From NCBI GenBank assembly GCA_000226015.1, contig JH152800.1, positions 138,432 through 202,431 on the forward strand: a DNA stretch of 64,000 nucleotides. Reading direction: 5' to 3'. The position numbers and the translations under genes are program-made. The notes under the pieces were generated by a model. The model was not told the origin of the DNA, made no database searches, and worked only from the letters and a program-made list of their open reading frames with translations. Shown piece by piece: positions 52,401-62,265 of this stretch (positions are counted from its first letter, which is position 1; the number at the start of each line of letters is the position of its first letter). The stretch comes from Mnemiopsis leidyi (taxonomy: Eukaryota; Ctenophora; Tentaculata; Lobata; Bolinopsidae).

Positions 52401-53854
52401 AGCAACTCCTACAGCGAATGTGCATCCTGCATTGTTTTATATGCATTATGTGAGTGTATATTATGTCGAATTTCACGTCGACAACAATCCATGGCCACAT
52501 GAAACTTTGTTATTTTCAAGGTTACAACAAAGTGTTGTGCAAATTTTGGAACAACAGACGTAATTCGCAGCATAGATAGCACTAAAGAGAGACTGCTGGA
52601 CAATTTCTGTATTTTCCAGGCCTGTTCATAACACTATCCTATTACAGTCTACTAAAAACATATTTCATTACATCGTATTGCATGGTACTAATGCACCTGT
52701 GCTACATAAAATAACGAGCTGTTCTTTAACAATGCACTACAGACTCTCCAGCTCACAGACACTTCATTCTCATAAGTATTTCTTACTTCTAGCCAATAAA
52801 TGACAAAGCAACATCGGAGCTCTGTTGCCCAATTAGAGTCTACAATGAATATAGGAATATAATGAATATACACGAGAAGGAAATATCCGGCGGGCGGTGT
52901 TTTCAGCCATTCGACTCGACATAATGTAAAGTAAGAAGAAAGCATACAACTTCATTGAATTACAGAACTGGTGCTTTTTGTATAACAACAGATAATAATA
53001 GCTTGATGAATTAGATAGACCGTAAAATTTCCCAAAAACTAACAAAATAAAGGATAATGACCTTGAATCTTCAAGCTCATTTCAAGACAAAAAGTTTGAC
53101 TGTACCTCATTTCCTCCCCCTCAATGAGGCAGAACTCCATGCCAAGTTGAGGAGGGGCACAAGCAGGGTTGTCCTGCACGGGTCCGGTAACCGTGTAGTT
53201 CAGTACGTTTAGCAGAGGGTCTAGCTGGTAGAGAGCGTTCACTGCTCCTGCAGGAATGTGGATGTTTTGTTAAAAATGTCAAAAACTAATGTAGTCTCAG
53301 TTTTAATGTGTAGAAAAGACCCAAAAATCTGCAATGAAAATTTAAATTTTCAAACATTATTCGCAGAAAGACGTGTGTGCTTCTGTATATTTGGCAGGGG
53401 AAATATTGAGAACAATCACAGTTAATTAGACCGTCAACAGTTTGGCCGGATTCAGCAGCTATGTAGAGTTCCAGGGTGACCCTAGTCACTAACTGGGTAA
53501 CAGGGAAACCGGCCAACTGCACAATCTCATCAACCATTACAATTCATTATCATTCAATTTGACAGATATCAATTCCTTAACTGACAGATATCAATCAACT
53601 CTTATCTCTTATTCACGCCGAGGCAGACACAGAAAAAGTGCGGACAACCGTTTAGAGTGTCGTCAAAATCACTCAAACTAAAATGAGAAAAAAATTCGCA
53701 CCAATGTAAAATTAGAAAAAAACTCCGTACCAATGTAAATGTGTCCACGCTTGTCGATGACCATTCCCCGGAGGAGATCTTCTGATTCGAATGTGAGGGC
53801 AAGGCAGGTTGCCACAAGGGTGCCCAATATGGGCAATATAATTCTGTGATTCAT
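18931..53854 (-). CDS. Plexin (semaphorin receptor), 25 exons, complete
   Basis: Exons, 5' to 3': 53731-53854, 53106-53247, 50941-51117, 50212-50782, 48585-48692, 28445-28636, 26970-27098, 26430-26768, 26106-26230, 25534-25723, 24933-25085, 24293-24617, 23943-24094, 23389-23544, 22949-23216, 22646-22819, 22006-22483, 21459-21888, 21197-21341, 20815-21044, 20412-20689, 20075-20219, 19690-19854, 19277-19531, 18931-19143. Every phase closes, giving 1887 residues, a normal plexin length. Order: signal peptide, sema domain, three PSI and several IPT repeats, one membrane helix, then split RasGAP-like domain with inserted Rho-binding domain. Plexins bind semaphorins and act on Rap/Ras GTPases at the membrane to guide cell and neurite movement. 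Both catalytic arginine motifs (LLLRRTES and LSLRFW) are intact, so it should be active. Class (A-D) is not decided. Exon 21 has a second donor 6 bases on that would add two residues. Confidence 0.95.
23628..23980 (-). repeat. Six copies of the plexin exon 13 end with its 5' splice site
   Basis: The last roughly 34 bases of exon 13, the GTAAGATCAC donor and, in full units, about 26 intron bases recur in tandem. Donor dinucleotides (minus strand) lie at 23941-42, 23874-75, 23834-35, 23794-95, 23727-28 and 23660-61, spaced 67, 40, 40, 67 and 67. Copies are nearly identical (a T for A here, a missing intron segment in two units). Only the first donor in transcript order keeps phase 0 into exon 14. 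The donor at +147 is also in frame but would include a stop codon near 23832. Confidence 0.93.
24767..24910. repeat. 16-bp minisatellite in plexin intron 11
   Basis: About nine head-to-tail copies of AGGATACTATCAGGGG, almost perfect, with single-base variants in the last two or three. It ends about 20 bases inside the intron from the exon 11 donor (minus strand). It creates a spurious open frame on the plus strand. Confidence 0.95.
27571..27600 (+). promoter_or_regulatory. CCAAT-like/CACGTG pair at N19 (one mismatch)
   Basis: CTAAT at 27571-27575, 19 bases, CACGTG at 27595-27600. It lies in plexin intron 6 and matches the composite motif except for one CCAAT base. Confidence 0.25.
29129..29238. 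repeat. 55-bp perfect-looking tandem duplication
   Basis: Two copies of a unit starting GATAAGTTCAATAATCATTA and ending CCTCGCAGT (29129-29183 and 29184-29238) differ by about one base, so the duplication is recent. Confidence 0.9.
31307..31336 (-). promoter_or_regulatory. CCAAT-N19-CACGTG composite site, perfect
   Basis: On the minus strand CCAAT (31336-31332) is followed after 19 bases by CACGTG (31312-31307). Context on that strand is GCCAATGAG and ATCACGTGACC, matching the flanks of the site at 61436. Confidence 0.5.
33931..33960 (+). promoter_or_regulatory. CCAAT-N19-CACGTT pair (E-box one mismatch)
   Basis: CCAATCAG at 33931, 19 bases after CCAAT, then CACGTT at 33955-33960. A second CCAATCAG lies 31 bases upstream (33900). 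Confidence 0.35.
40030..40059 (-). promoter_or_regulatory. CCAAC-N19-CACGTG pair (one mismatch)
   Basis: On the minus strand CCAAC (40059-40055), 19 bases, CACGTG (40035-40030). An ATTGG also lies 11 bases to the left of the E-box (40014-40018). Confidence 0.3.
42305..42383. repeat. 19-bp tandem repeat, four copies
   Basis: The unit CCAGGTACTTTCTACACTT starts at 42308 and repeats at 42327, 42346 and 42365 with no differences. Each copy contains CAGGTACTT, which resembles a 5' splice site. Confidence 0.95.
43206..43235 (-). promoter_or_regulatory. CCAAT-N19-CACGTG composite site, perfect
   Basis: On the minus strand CCAAT (43235-43231), 19 bases, CACGTG (43211-43206). A further ATTGG lies 10 bases to the left of the E-box (43191-43195). 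Confidence 0.5.
45340..45423. repeat. Imperfect TAGACAG simple repeat
   Basis: About seven copies of TAGACAG joined by CTAG, AAAA or CAAG linkers, preceded by GACAGACAGAAAG. Confidence 0.85.
48901..49884 (+). CDS. Divergent rhodopsin-like GPCR, single exon, nested in plexin
   Basis: This 327-residue protein has seven hydrophobic helices. Helix 1 has the GxxxN core (GIPLNIFLY, Asn about 46). Helix 3 ends [10 protein letters not shown], aligning with the class A pattern DRYxxIxxP but with Gln-Tyr-Leu in place of Asp-Arg-Tyr. Helix 7 has [13 protein letters not shown] where NPxxY should be, so two class A switches are changed. There is a glycosylation site (NVT, residue 19) in the short N-terminus. 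It lies wholly in plexin intron 4 on the opposite strand. The ATG is 5 bases after a 3' splice site (CCAAATACAG), and AATAAA (49929-49934) follows 45 bases after the stop, so the transcript is compact. The ligand is unknown. Divergent class A is my best call; another seven-helix family cannot be excluded. Confidence 0.75.
   Translation: MVVFGKIDSKEGFVFKHDNVTVWDNVMNYGCGSLQILLVLIGIPLNIFLYHFHWQKRVSWTARFYRFLSAANLGLVMLESLPQGIYLLIPFHLKEGQTGLKVINEILELGSEWLWSYHKLVIFMLCLMQYLYIHHPYWSIFYGTKFKKLMMAALVFLIFFLTVAFILSFSVAQNKIFAFSNVFEIFYAENTIATVLMIVLVQVPDYLFIFSSLVLYVITRRNLRWNTDIEMTDKIRSDFSVIGMMVANVFLWMVIKISNSAFIFSYDDLKAIPYEYFYFNYILSNVLDSFFATLTSIYVLLGYDDVRVAFFQFLKTREHSPISYEQL
49929..49934 (+). terminator. Poly(A) signal of the nested GPCR
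   Basis: AATAAA 45 bases after the TAG stop of the GPCR, still well inside plexin intron 4 and about 280 bases short of plexin exon 4. Read-through would produce antisense plexin RNA. Confidence 0.65.
51118..53105. other. Plexin intron 2, no gene seen
   Basis: About 2 kb, AT-rich. It holds a CCAAT/E-box pair at non-standard spacing (CACGTG 51963-51968, ATTGG 51985-51989, 16 bases apart) and a GTCACGTGAC palindrome near 52379-52388. I see no coding exon. Confidence 0.5.
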
Positions 53855-54687
53855 GATATAGTTTTTATCATAGCTTGCTTTCCTGAGTGTTGGTGATTAG
53901 AACTTTGGCACATGTAAAGAGAAATTCTGGTACATTCCATTACACATAAGTACAATTATTCTAAAATTGGGGAACCACCATTGGCTGAAACAAGAGACAA
54001 AATCACTAAAATGTCTACATCACACAACAAACAAGTGGCTGTTGTGACGGCTAAATATTTTTGGCAGCTGCAAGTTGCGAAACAAAACAAACACACAGGA
54101 AAAGTCTATGTGCCTATTTGTTGCAGGTTTATCCTTGTAAAGTTAAGTGGATCCACAGAACGATAAAAAAGAAAAGATTTAAAGACGGGAAAGTAAGAGT
54201 TTAGGCGACTAGGCGTGCTCGAACTCAAAACTTATCAAGGCAAACACTCGAACAGAGTGACGAGATAAAATCAGAAAGATAGTGAAAGCTAAAGATACAA
54301 TAGGTGATACAAAACAACCTGATAATGACCGATTATATGGTCCATCATCTAAGTGATGACAAACGCTGGGGAACTACAATGATCCGCGAGAGTATATGGC
54401 GAATGATGATAATATGCAAAATACATAATAGTGCATATTCAACTGTAATTCGGATATTCCCTCATTACTGGCACCAGATCAAGAGCGGATCGGAACTGCA
54501 CGACGAGGGCTAATGAATCGTTAACGAACGTGAAAACAATAAACACAACTCTAATTAGCCTTATTTTCTAGGCTAATCGGGGGTCTATAGACCACATTGA
54601 GGAGCCGTGCTTGCTAAAAGAAATTCTCAAGTAAAACAAAAACAATGCCACGCGATAAGAGGTACGACGCAATATTGTCAGAGTGAG

Positions 54688-54820
54688 ATTTACACATCTG
54701 ATTATCTTTTTGTCAGAGTTGTTTTACACATCTGATTATATTTTTGTGCTATTATTTACATTATGAGTTAGTTTTACACATATGATTATATTTTTGTCCT
54801 ACTATTTACATAATGAGTGA
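54688..54820. repeat. Imperfect 50-bp tandem repeat
   Basis: TTTTACACATCTGATTATAT recurs in units starting at 54721 and 54771 (50 bases each). A shorter related copy precedes them from 54688. Confidence 0.8.
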
Positions 54821-56565
54821 GAGATTACACTAGGATACAGAACAATATACTGTACAACATTGCGCACTGAAAAAGTGCAGTAAAATGTAACAATTGCACA
54901 CAAGTCACACCAGGACGGTATAGCGGTGCTGAAAGGACGAAACAAGCCTCAATCCGCTGCTATACAATGTGAGCTGTTTGGTTTCATCAGAGAACCGCCC
55001 AACGCACATCCAGCTCGCACTTGATTAATCAAAGGCTTCGCGTTTTTTATACAATAATTATCACGTTATTACCATCATTATTTGACGGCTCCTTTATTTC
55101 CCTTGATTCTCTCACCATCTCCCACTCAAAGAAAGAGAACTGTTGGTGCGAATAATCAACCGTGATATATACGTCGAGCTGGATGGGCTGGATTTTCTGA
55201 TTTCATAATTAGGTGCCTGCACAGGTGAAATTTTCAGTTTCCTGGAGGTCAGAAAAGAACAGACATGATCGAATGTAATAATATGTGACAGACGGTACAA
55301 TTTTGAGCAGGTAGACAGGCATTAAACCGAGACGAATTGTGGTGCTGGGACAGGGTCGAACAGTTAACGAAACGAGAAAAGTCAGATCTAAGGATCTAGC
55401 TGAGTACATCAACAATAGAGATCTGATAAGGGAACTTGTTGTGGAAAACGTCATGTCGAGAGCGGCTAAATTGGCGCGATTGAGACGTCTACCTGGCTGT
55501 TGAAATGGCAATTGAGTTCCAGCGATGAGGGCTGTCAAACAAGTGAAGAGCCGCCGTCCTGTGAAGGTGGTCTTATAATCAGGGATATAGTGTTGGATTT
55601 CAACTAACACGGGTCTTAACACAGGGTAAGGACAAGTAATGGGCTGTTTTCACGCTTTTTACACGCCCAATCAGCAGTGTAAACATTATGCCGACATTTA
55701 AAACGAGAACACAGATCGTGACTTTACACCGAACAATTCATTAGCAGAGAAGGTGCAATAGGAGTAAAGTAGAAGTCAATGTAATTCAGGTTGGGTTCCA
55801 AAGTGGGCCTCTGTGACGTGAAGTTAATTAAGAAGGCACGGGGCAATAAACTGTCCCCACAGAGGCACCCTTATAAACGAACCCGATCTGGTTGTCAAAG
55901 CTAAGGAGGGATCCTATCGGGGTTACTCAGGACCAAGGACCGAACTAAAACAGGTGGCTGGTTCAGGATGTAAGGGTTGTTTAGACCGATTGAGGTGGAG
56001 GCGATTTGAGACAGAGCTTATAGGAATAAAGTTAAGGCGGGTTTTATGTGTTTGCAGATCATGAGATCATACCTGCAAACCAAGAATTGTGGCAGCAAAT
56101 GAAATTGACATGCACACACAGACAGATATGTTGGCTACTAAAAAAACTGATGAAGGATATATCGGAGTCAGTTTAAGAGTTTGTCAAGGCTGTTTTTACT
56201 GAACTAGGCACAGACTGAGTTGACGATTGGTCAAAATACCGTACAACTAGGACTTCATTAAGGTTCAAAAACAAGAAACGTATAGACCGTCATTTATTTG
56301 AACGGAGCTACTTTGTCAAAGTACAGTAACCGATTGGTTGACGAACAAGAGATTATTAAGTGAGACTGAATGACGGACCGTACGCGTACCACGGTACGAC
56401 CCAGCTAGCACTACAGCTTCATGACATCCGTTTAAGTGTTTAGTAAAAAGTGCCACCATTCTGTAGGTGTGATCGCTTAGCGAAGAAATCGAGAGATTTT
56501 ATCCAATCATAGAGCGTCACGGCCATTGCGGCGACCAATAGGAGTCTATTATTTAAGAGCAACGG

Positions 56566-56595
56566 CTAATGGGGCCAGCTTAACTAACCCACGTG
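56566..56595 (+). promoter_or_regulatory. CTAAT-N19-CACGTG pair (one mismatch)
   Basis: CTAAT at 56566-56570, 19 bases, CACGTG at 56590-56595. Two perfect CCAAT boxes lie 30-60 bases upstream (56503 and 56535). Confidence 0.25.
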
Positions 56596-58527
56596 ATCCA
56601 TCAAAGTTTTTGAGCATGTTGTATCAGATGAGGCTAACCAGAATAAAAGACAAGTTTAGGATGCAATTAATTGGACAATAAGTCCTTGTAAAAGCCTTTA
56701 AGTTTTAAATCCAGCCCGAACCTTAAGGGCAAGAAAGCTAGCTTGTGGCACGTGCTGCCTTATATCGCACAGTACCACCAGAGTTGAGAGATAGGATAAA
56801 CCACGTGACTGAGCACGTGACGCAAACCGCAATATCCTAACAAGACAGAATGAGATTTATCTCGGTTTATTAAGTGTCAACAGTAGTGTCACTGCTTAGT
56901 CGAGTAGAGATATGTAACATTAAAATTGGGGCACATGAATGTAGGAGAAATCTACACTCGATCCTGTAGAATGGCAGAGGCACGTTGGAATGTGAGCTTT
57001 ATGGTATGTACTACAGCGAGGTTTCTGACAAGAATCTTTTTACCATTTCTACGGTTGGTCCTTTCAGCCTGTTCAGGAAGTCTTGCATAACGATAACTGT
57101 TTGAAGGACACTATGTTAAAGAGGCTAACATTACCAACCAAATACAGTTGGACAAAGCGCAATAATACAGATAGTGTAGCAACGATCTTTAAAAATCAGC
57201 CTTACATTAAATTAGGCTTAAAATGAAGTAAAGGCCTAAAATGATAAACGGCGGATCAACAGATAACAATAATTGTGTGTAAAGATTACAACTGCAAAAA
57301 CAGTGTTTTTCTAAGAAGATTGATACAGCAAAACTTAAAGTGAAAACGGTGTGTAGTACGTCGGCTAAATTAACGGTAAACTTATCGATTTATCAACATA
57401 GACTTTTTGTCGCCGATGATTCATTACTTTATCTCAACACTACGTTTAGCATTCGCTACCTTCCGAAGTTCAAATACCAGCCCAAACTATAAAAATTCCA
57501 ACAAAAAAATAACCGACTTACTTTACTGACCTTGACAAGGTGAGTCAAAAAGGCACTAAACATAGCTTCTCGTGGCTAGTGACAAAACTAACTGGTAGCG
57601 GAATGTAACAACGCAGCATACTAACTAGGAACCTGACAAGAGGACAGATATCTAGATCTACCCGCCCACGCTCGCTAACTCTGGACAGACGGTTCGTTTC
57701 ACTTAGATAAAGCGATGAGTGTTATAGTCCTCATCGATAAAGTTCAGCATAATTCAGCATGATTTAGAGCAGTGATATATTCAGAAAACAGGGGTCTGGA
57801 AAACTAACTTCATGGAAGCGAGTAAAACTGAAGTGCTAGCTAACTCTTACAGATTGAGACAGGTCATGACAGTGGGGAGGGAAGAGTTAAAAACGAGGTG
57901 CTAGAACGATCAAGACAAGATTCCAAGACTACCTGCAACAGAGAGAGAGAGGCCGGGACCTCACGACACGAGCAAAACTTTCTAGAAATAGGAGTGAGGT
58001 GGAACCCAACCCCCGTACCGGGCTGAGACTCAATTAAAACAATCAAGGGAACGTCATGATACACGGAGGGAGCGGAAGTCGGAACCAAGGGTGAAGCACT
58101 AGGATTTTCTAGATGGCAAATAAACGCTGTAAATGTCTATTAGCGGGTCGGTGGGGAGAGAGTGAGCTGTCAAGGTCCGATCAAACAAAACGATTCGTCA
58201 ACACTCGGATTGTGGTCCGATAAGGGAATCTTTAAAACACTTCATATTCCATGATATAGGTTCCTTGGCACATGCCCTTGTGGTGATTCATATCACATTG
58301 CTATCACGGCGTGTATTATCGCCGATTCTCATCCATCGTTTTACTTGAGCACCATTAAGGACGAAAAATTATCTAGTCATAACCAAAAATATACGGCAAA
58401 GTCGCGACTTGTTATTAGAAAAAAGAAGGCGATAAAGTTTCGAGCCTTAACAATGTGGTTGCATATTTTAACTATAGGAGTAGCTGTGACAAGATCACTC
58501 GGTGGTGGAGTCTACAGCCATGCTGGT

Positions 58528-58557
58528 CACATGACTTCGTGTCTTGGTCGTTATTGG
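58528..58557 (-). promoter_or_regulatory. CCAAT-N19-E-box (CACATG) pair (one mismatch)
   Basis: On the plus strand CACATG (58528-58533) is followed by 19 bases and ATTGG (58553-58557). On the minus strand that is CCAAT, 19 bases, CATGTG. Confidence 0.3.
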
Positions 58558-59013
58558 TCGGTAGAGAAACCAAGTTAGGAGGTTTCCATGGAGACCAAAC
58601 AAGCTGTGTTTAACGAGAATAAGCGTGCGGTTCTTCGGCAGACATACAACAACACACATAAAGCTCGCAAGTTTTCCCTCTCTCGCGCGAGCTTGTTAAC
58701 AGCTCGCTTTAAACAGAGTTCTATCTCGCGCGGTAAGCTGAGGTCAGAACATTAGAGCACGCTTTAGACAGGTAGAAGTCGGTTTAGTGTCACTGACAAA
58801 CCGGTGATATCCGAAAATACATGGTTTCGGGGAGGGGCGGGAAAAGTTCAACCACACTTCTGGAGTAATGACCTGCGAGGGATGAATGTGCTTTAAACAG
58901 AGTCACACAGGCCGTTACAAAGCTGTAACATGCCCCAGACTAGGCGAGAGGAGGGATGTTCAACAGCAAACCATATGAAGTGTAACGAGGATTGTTACAG
59001 TCACCGGCATGTT

Positions 59014-59043
59014 CCAACCATAAATCTAGACTAGCTTCACGTG
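59014..59043 (+). promoter_or_regulatory. CCAAC-N19-CACGTG pair (one mismatch)
   Basis: CCAAC at 59014-59018, 19 bases, CACGTG at 59038-59043. The CCAAC variant is the same as at 40059. Confidence 0.3.
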
Positions 59044-60445
59044 AGTAGAGCTTGGCACGGTGGAGTAGGAGAGGAAGTAAGTTCTACTTCAGATATATAA
59101 CTCAACCCTGAAATACTTCTAGTAAAGCCAGATCGGAACCTTTAAACTGGTGATGGTTAGGCAGGTAAAATCTTCAGATTCCTCGGTAGACACCCACTTA
59201 GATCAGGGGAGCCAGATCTTAAACAGTTTGTTTAAGCAAGGTTATCAAGGTCTTCGATCTACAAGATGTAGTAAAGAAGCAAGATTCTATAGAATTTAGA
59301 TTGATGCAATAACTCTAAAGTCTAAAGAGCTGAGATTCCTAGAAAGCCGAATGCGATGTCGAAACACAACTGTTGGGCACGAGGTCTAAAGTGGTTTTTA
59401 TAACTGTAATTACGTGAAATAGTAACACGATCGGCCAAATAGATTAAAGACTGTCTAATTACAATAGGTTTTAGAAACACTATCTAGCATGGACATGCTC
59501 GATTGGAACACATAACAAGGTTAATTCAGAAAAACGACACTAATAACCATCCGAATCTCTCTCGAGGGAGAGGATTAGCAGGTCAACAGCAACGCAACTA
59601 ATATCGGGCGGTAGTCATGACTGTCGATGAGTCGAATTGTTGCGAATTAAAAACGGTAACATGCCCCATTAGCGATGACGCGTGGTCACGTGGCAGAGTG
59701 AGGTCAGGGTAATGGAGCTGGTGACCGTAACCCGGATACTCAGCGTTTTCTCTGAGATAAAAACTCGGGACAGCAACCTTCTGGGACCATATCGCTTGAA
59801 ACAAACAAAACTGGGGCGGGATTTAGAGATATTTAATATGGGTATTTATTTGAAACATATTTTAACGGTTTTCACGTGACGGTGTGTAGAGGGGAGCTGA
59901 CAGACGACCTGATTACTTGGAAATCCCCGGATTCGCCAGCCCTGGTAAATTGCCCCGATATATCACCTACGTCCGAGGAAATCGTTAGGTTGTTGAGGCC
60001 GGAACTTTCGTAAATTAACATTGGGTCGAGGTGTCACGAAGCTAGGGCGGGTAAGCAGACGAAACACAAGACAACAGAGGAACTGGTCCGTGACTATAGT
60101 AACGAGCAAGTCAGTCAACTAGGTGACGTCATGTCACGTGCTGATGATGTCAGGCAACGTGACTCCTTCATAACTAAATCTGTTCGGAGATGGTACTTGA
60201 GAGGAACTGGAACGAGGCTGCATTCCAGAACTAAGCTATTTTAAACAAGCATAAAGAAACATTTACAAAGACATGAACAGAATGAAATACCTCAGCAGTA
60301 CTAGAATATTACCACGGCCCCTAGAGCGAGGGTGCACCAAAATCTTCATAAAATATCCTATAAAAACCCCAGGATACATCCAATCGCAATACAACTCCAG
60401 CTCCATCCTTCCTTCCAATGACAGCAGTAATCTCATCCGGTTTAA

Positions 60446-60476
60446 CCAATGAGAGAGCTCCACTTCACACCACGTG
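60446..60476 (+). promoter_or_regulatory. CCAAT-N20-CACGTG pair
   Basis: CCAATGAG at 60446 and CACGTG at 60471-60476, with 20 rather than 19 bases between. It is 124 bases left of the perfect site at 60601. Confidence 0.35.
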
Positions 60477-60600
60477 TCCCTGACCTCAAGTAAGGGATCG
60501 CAGTACCAGTGTTCGAATGTTACAATGTTTTAATACTGCACAGTACTCCTCAGTGATCGTAAGGTGTTTGCTTCGCCTCGGATGGAGCCTTTGTCTGGGT

Positions 60601-60630
60601 CACGTGGTCAGATTGCTCGATTCTGATTGG
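60601..60630 (-). promoter_or_regulatory. CCAAT-N19-CACGTG composite site, perfect
   Basis: On the plus strand CACGTG (60601-60606), 19 bases, ATTGG (60626-60630). The CCAAT side reads CCAATCAG on the minus strand, the preferred NF-Y form. Confidence 0.5.
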
Positions 60631-61435
60631 TCAAAGGATGAGAGTAAATGATTTTGACTGGCGGAGTAGCGGTAAGATGTAAGAAGTAGGATAAAGTGAA
60701 GATATGATGTTTCGAGATACGAGTTCGTGACTTACTTACAGATTTTCCATTAGCAGTGCTGCCCGGAGACCAAACACTTACGTAGCAAATTTAGTGAGAC
60801 GCCCGTATTTCCAAAATAGGTTCAAATATGCAACAAAGGAATTGTTGTGACAGCCGATGTGTCGTCATGTTATTGGTTGGTGTCTACCACAATCGTGACG
60901 TTTCCTTCCCTCAATCTCAGTATTATCTGTAACATTCTCAAGTTTCCTAGCTCGAGAAGATGCATGAAAATCACCACGAGTTCGTCATTTGCTCAACTCA
61001 TCCGACCAATCAGATTTAAGTATTGAAAACAACAACAGTCAACATGTGCAATGTCAGCGGAAGTGTACACGACAAGAAAACTGAGTAGTGCTGTAGAGGA
61101 CAAAGTGAAAATACTGATCAGCTTGAGTTTCAGCAAACATGCAAGAATAAAATTCTAGAATATCAAGGCCAAAATACTAATTATAACTTACAAACCGAGG
61201 AAAATTGTTGATCTATGAAAACGCCCGACTGAAATATACAATATTTAATAGCTGAAGATCAGATGTTTTATCACTGAGCCTCTCTTGGAAACATAAGGAA
61301 GCGAGATAATTGAATATCGCACGTACAATCTCAAAACTAATTCATCCCTGAACTGATGAGAAACTTGACTAGGTTCTAATTATATGTTTCTCAGGGTTCT
61401 TCCGTCCAATCAGGGGCCAAGTTTATCTAATCCAG

Positions 61436-61465
61436 CCAATGAGGAGCCAAGAACGTGGTCACGTG
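61436..61465 (+). promoter_or_regulatory. CCAAT-N19-CACGTG composite site, perfect
   Basis: CCAATGAG at 61436, 19 bases after CCAAT, then CACGTG at 61460-61465. A second CCAATCAG lies 30 bases upstream (61406). Core and flanks match the minus-strand site at 31307. Confidence 0.5.
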
Positions 61466-61636
61466 ATAGAGTTGGGCTGTAAGGGGTTTCATGCAGGATA
61501 GAACCCATTGTGTTAGGAGGTTGGTGCAATTAGCTTCAAGTAACACCGAGTATTACGCTGAAACGTCCGGGGGAAAAACCCTACATTTGCAGGGATTCCC
61601 TTATTTTCATATCGGTCATTGTCTTCGAATCCTTAC

Positions 61637-62265
61637 CTCATTCGATCGTCATAGGAACAAGGTCGATCGTTGAAAACTTGAAATATTTGCAAACCACCAA
61701 CAGTGCAAGAAATGAGCATCACAGCAAAAAAAGTTGAAAAAATGTTTGACAGCAAATTATTTGTCTTTTCCAAGTAAAGATAACCGAGCAGCAGGTTGTA
61801 TGCAAACACCAGGAGGAAGGGTAAAAGTGTCAAAGTGAGAAGCAAGAAGTAGGAGGGAACCAGAAGACAGTGCGACGGCACACAAGTCAGCGTTAACCGG
61901 AGTGTGCCAACCTCAACAAGTCCGACTGAACTCCCACAATCAACTACCTATAGGTGTTTATCGGAGCGGCGTAAAGTTTCAGATTTGATGTAATTGACCG
62001 GTACTGGCGGTAGAGAGTTTCTGGTTGAGGAACGAGGAGGTAACAAGACTATCGGTAGTTCACTCTCACGGCGCAGATGGAAGATGGATAACAGACAACA
62101 TTTATTGTAATTGGACATAATTGATAAGATTAGAGAAGCTTTACTAAATGCTTGTAAGCTGAAAACACAAGTTATTGGACTGCCAATCGAAGCAATGACG
62201 GACTGAGTCGACCTAATTAATTCGCTCAACACGGCCGCGGAAAGAGAAAACTGCAATTTTGTCAT
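61637..62265 (-). other. Possible exons or relic of a multi-pass membrane protein
   Basis: Two open stretches share one frame. The first starts at ATG 62265 and runs to an in-frame TAG at 61948. The second runs from there to about 61633 and encodes two strong hydrophobic helices (SYFLLLTLTLLPFLLVFAYN and NIFSTFFAVMLISCTVGGL). The first contains ASLILSIMSNYNKCCLLSIF, which loosely recalls helix 3 of class A GPCRs. The second stretch is flanked by a possible acceptor (CCTATAG) and a good donor (AG then GTAAGG at about 61636). So it may be one exon of a spliced gene, a decayed receptor copy, or chance. I could not assemble a whole gene. Confidence 0.22.

Larger units (their letters stand above)
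48585..53854 (-). other. Plexin exons 1-5: signal peptide and most of the sema domain
   Basis: Residues 1-374. The ATG at 53854 opens a hydrophobic signal ([16 protein letters not shown]). Sema landmarks follow: [14 protein letters not shown] across the exon 1/2 junction, [19 protein letters not shown] (the plexin DNYNK.LLID motif), [17 protein letters not shown], and [14 protein letters not shown] across exon 4/5. Exon 4 (50212-50782) is unusually large at 571 bases. A 3' splice site (AACACTCAG) about 30 bases before the ATG suggests a spliced or trans-spliced leader. Intron 4 (48693-50211) contains the GPCR gene on the other strand. Confidence 0.9.

Noticed and set aside
55209-55622. 137-codon minus-strand open frame
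   Set aside because: Ser/Thr/Leu-rich with no family resemblance. It overlaps an open frame on the other strand, typical of chance open stretches.
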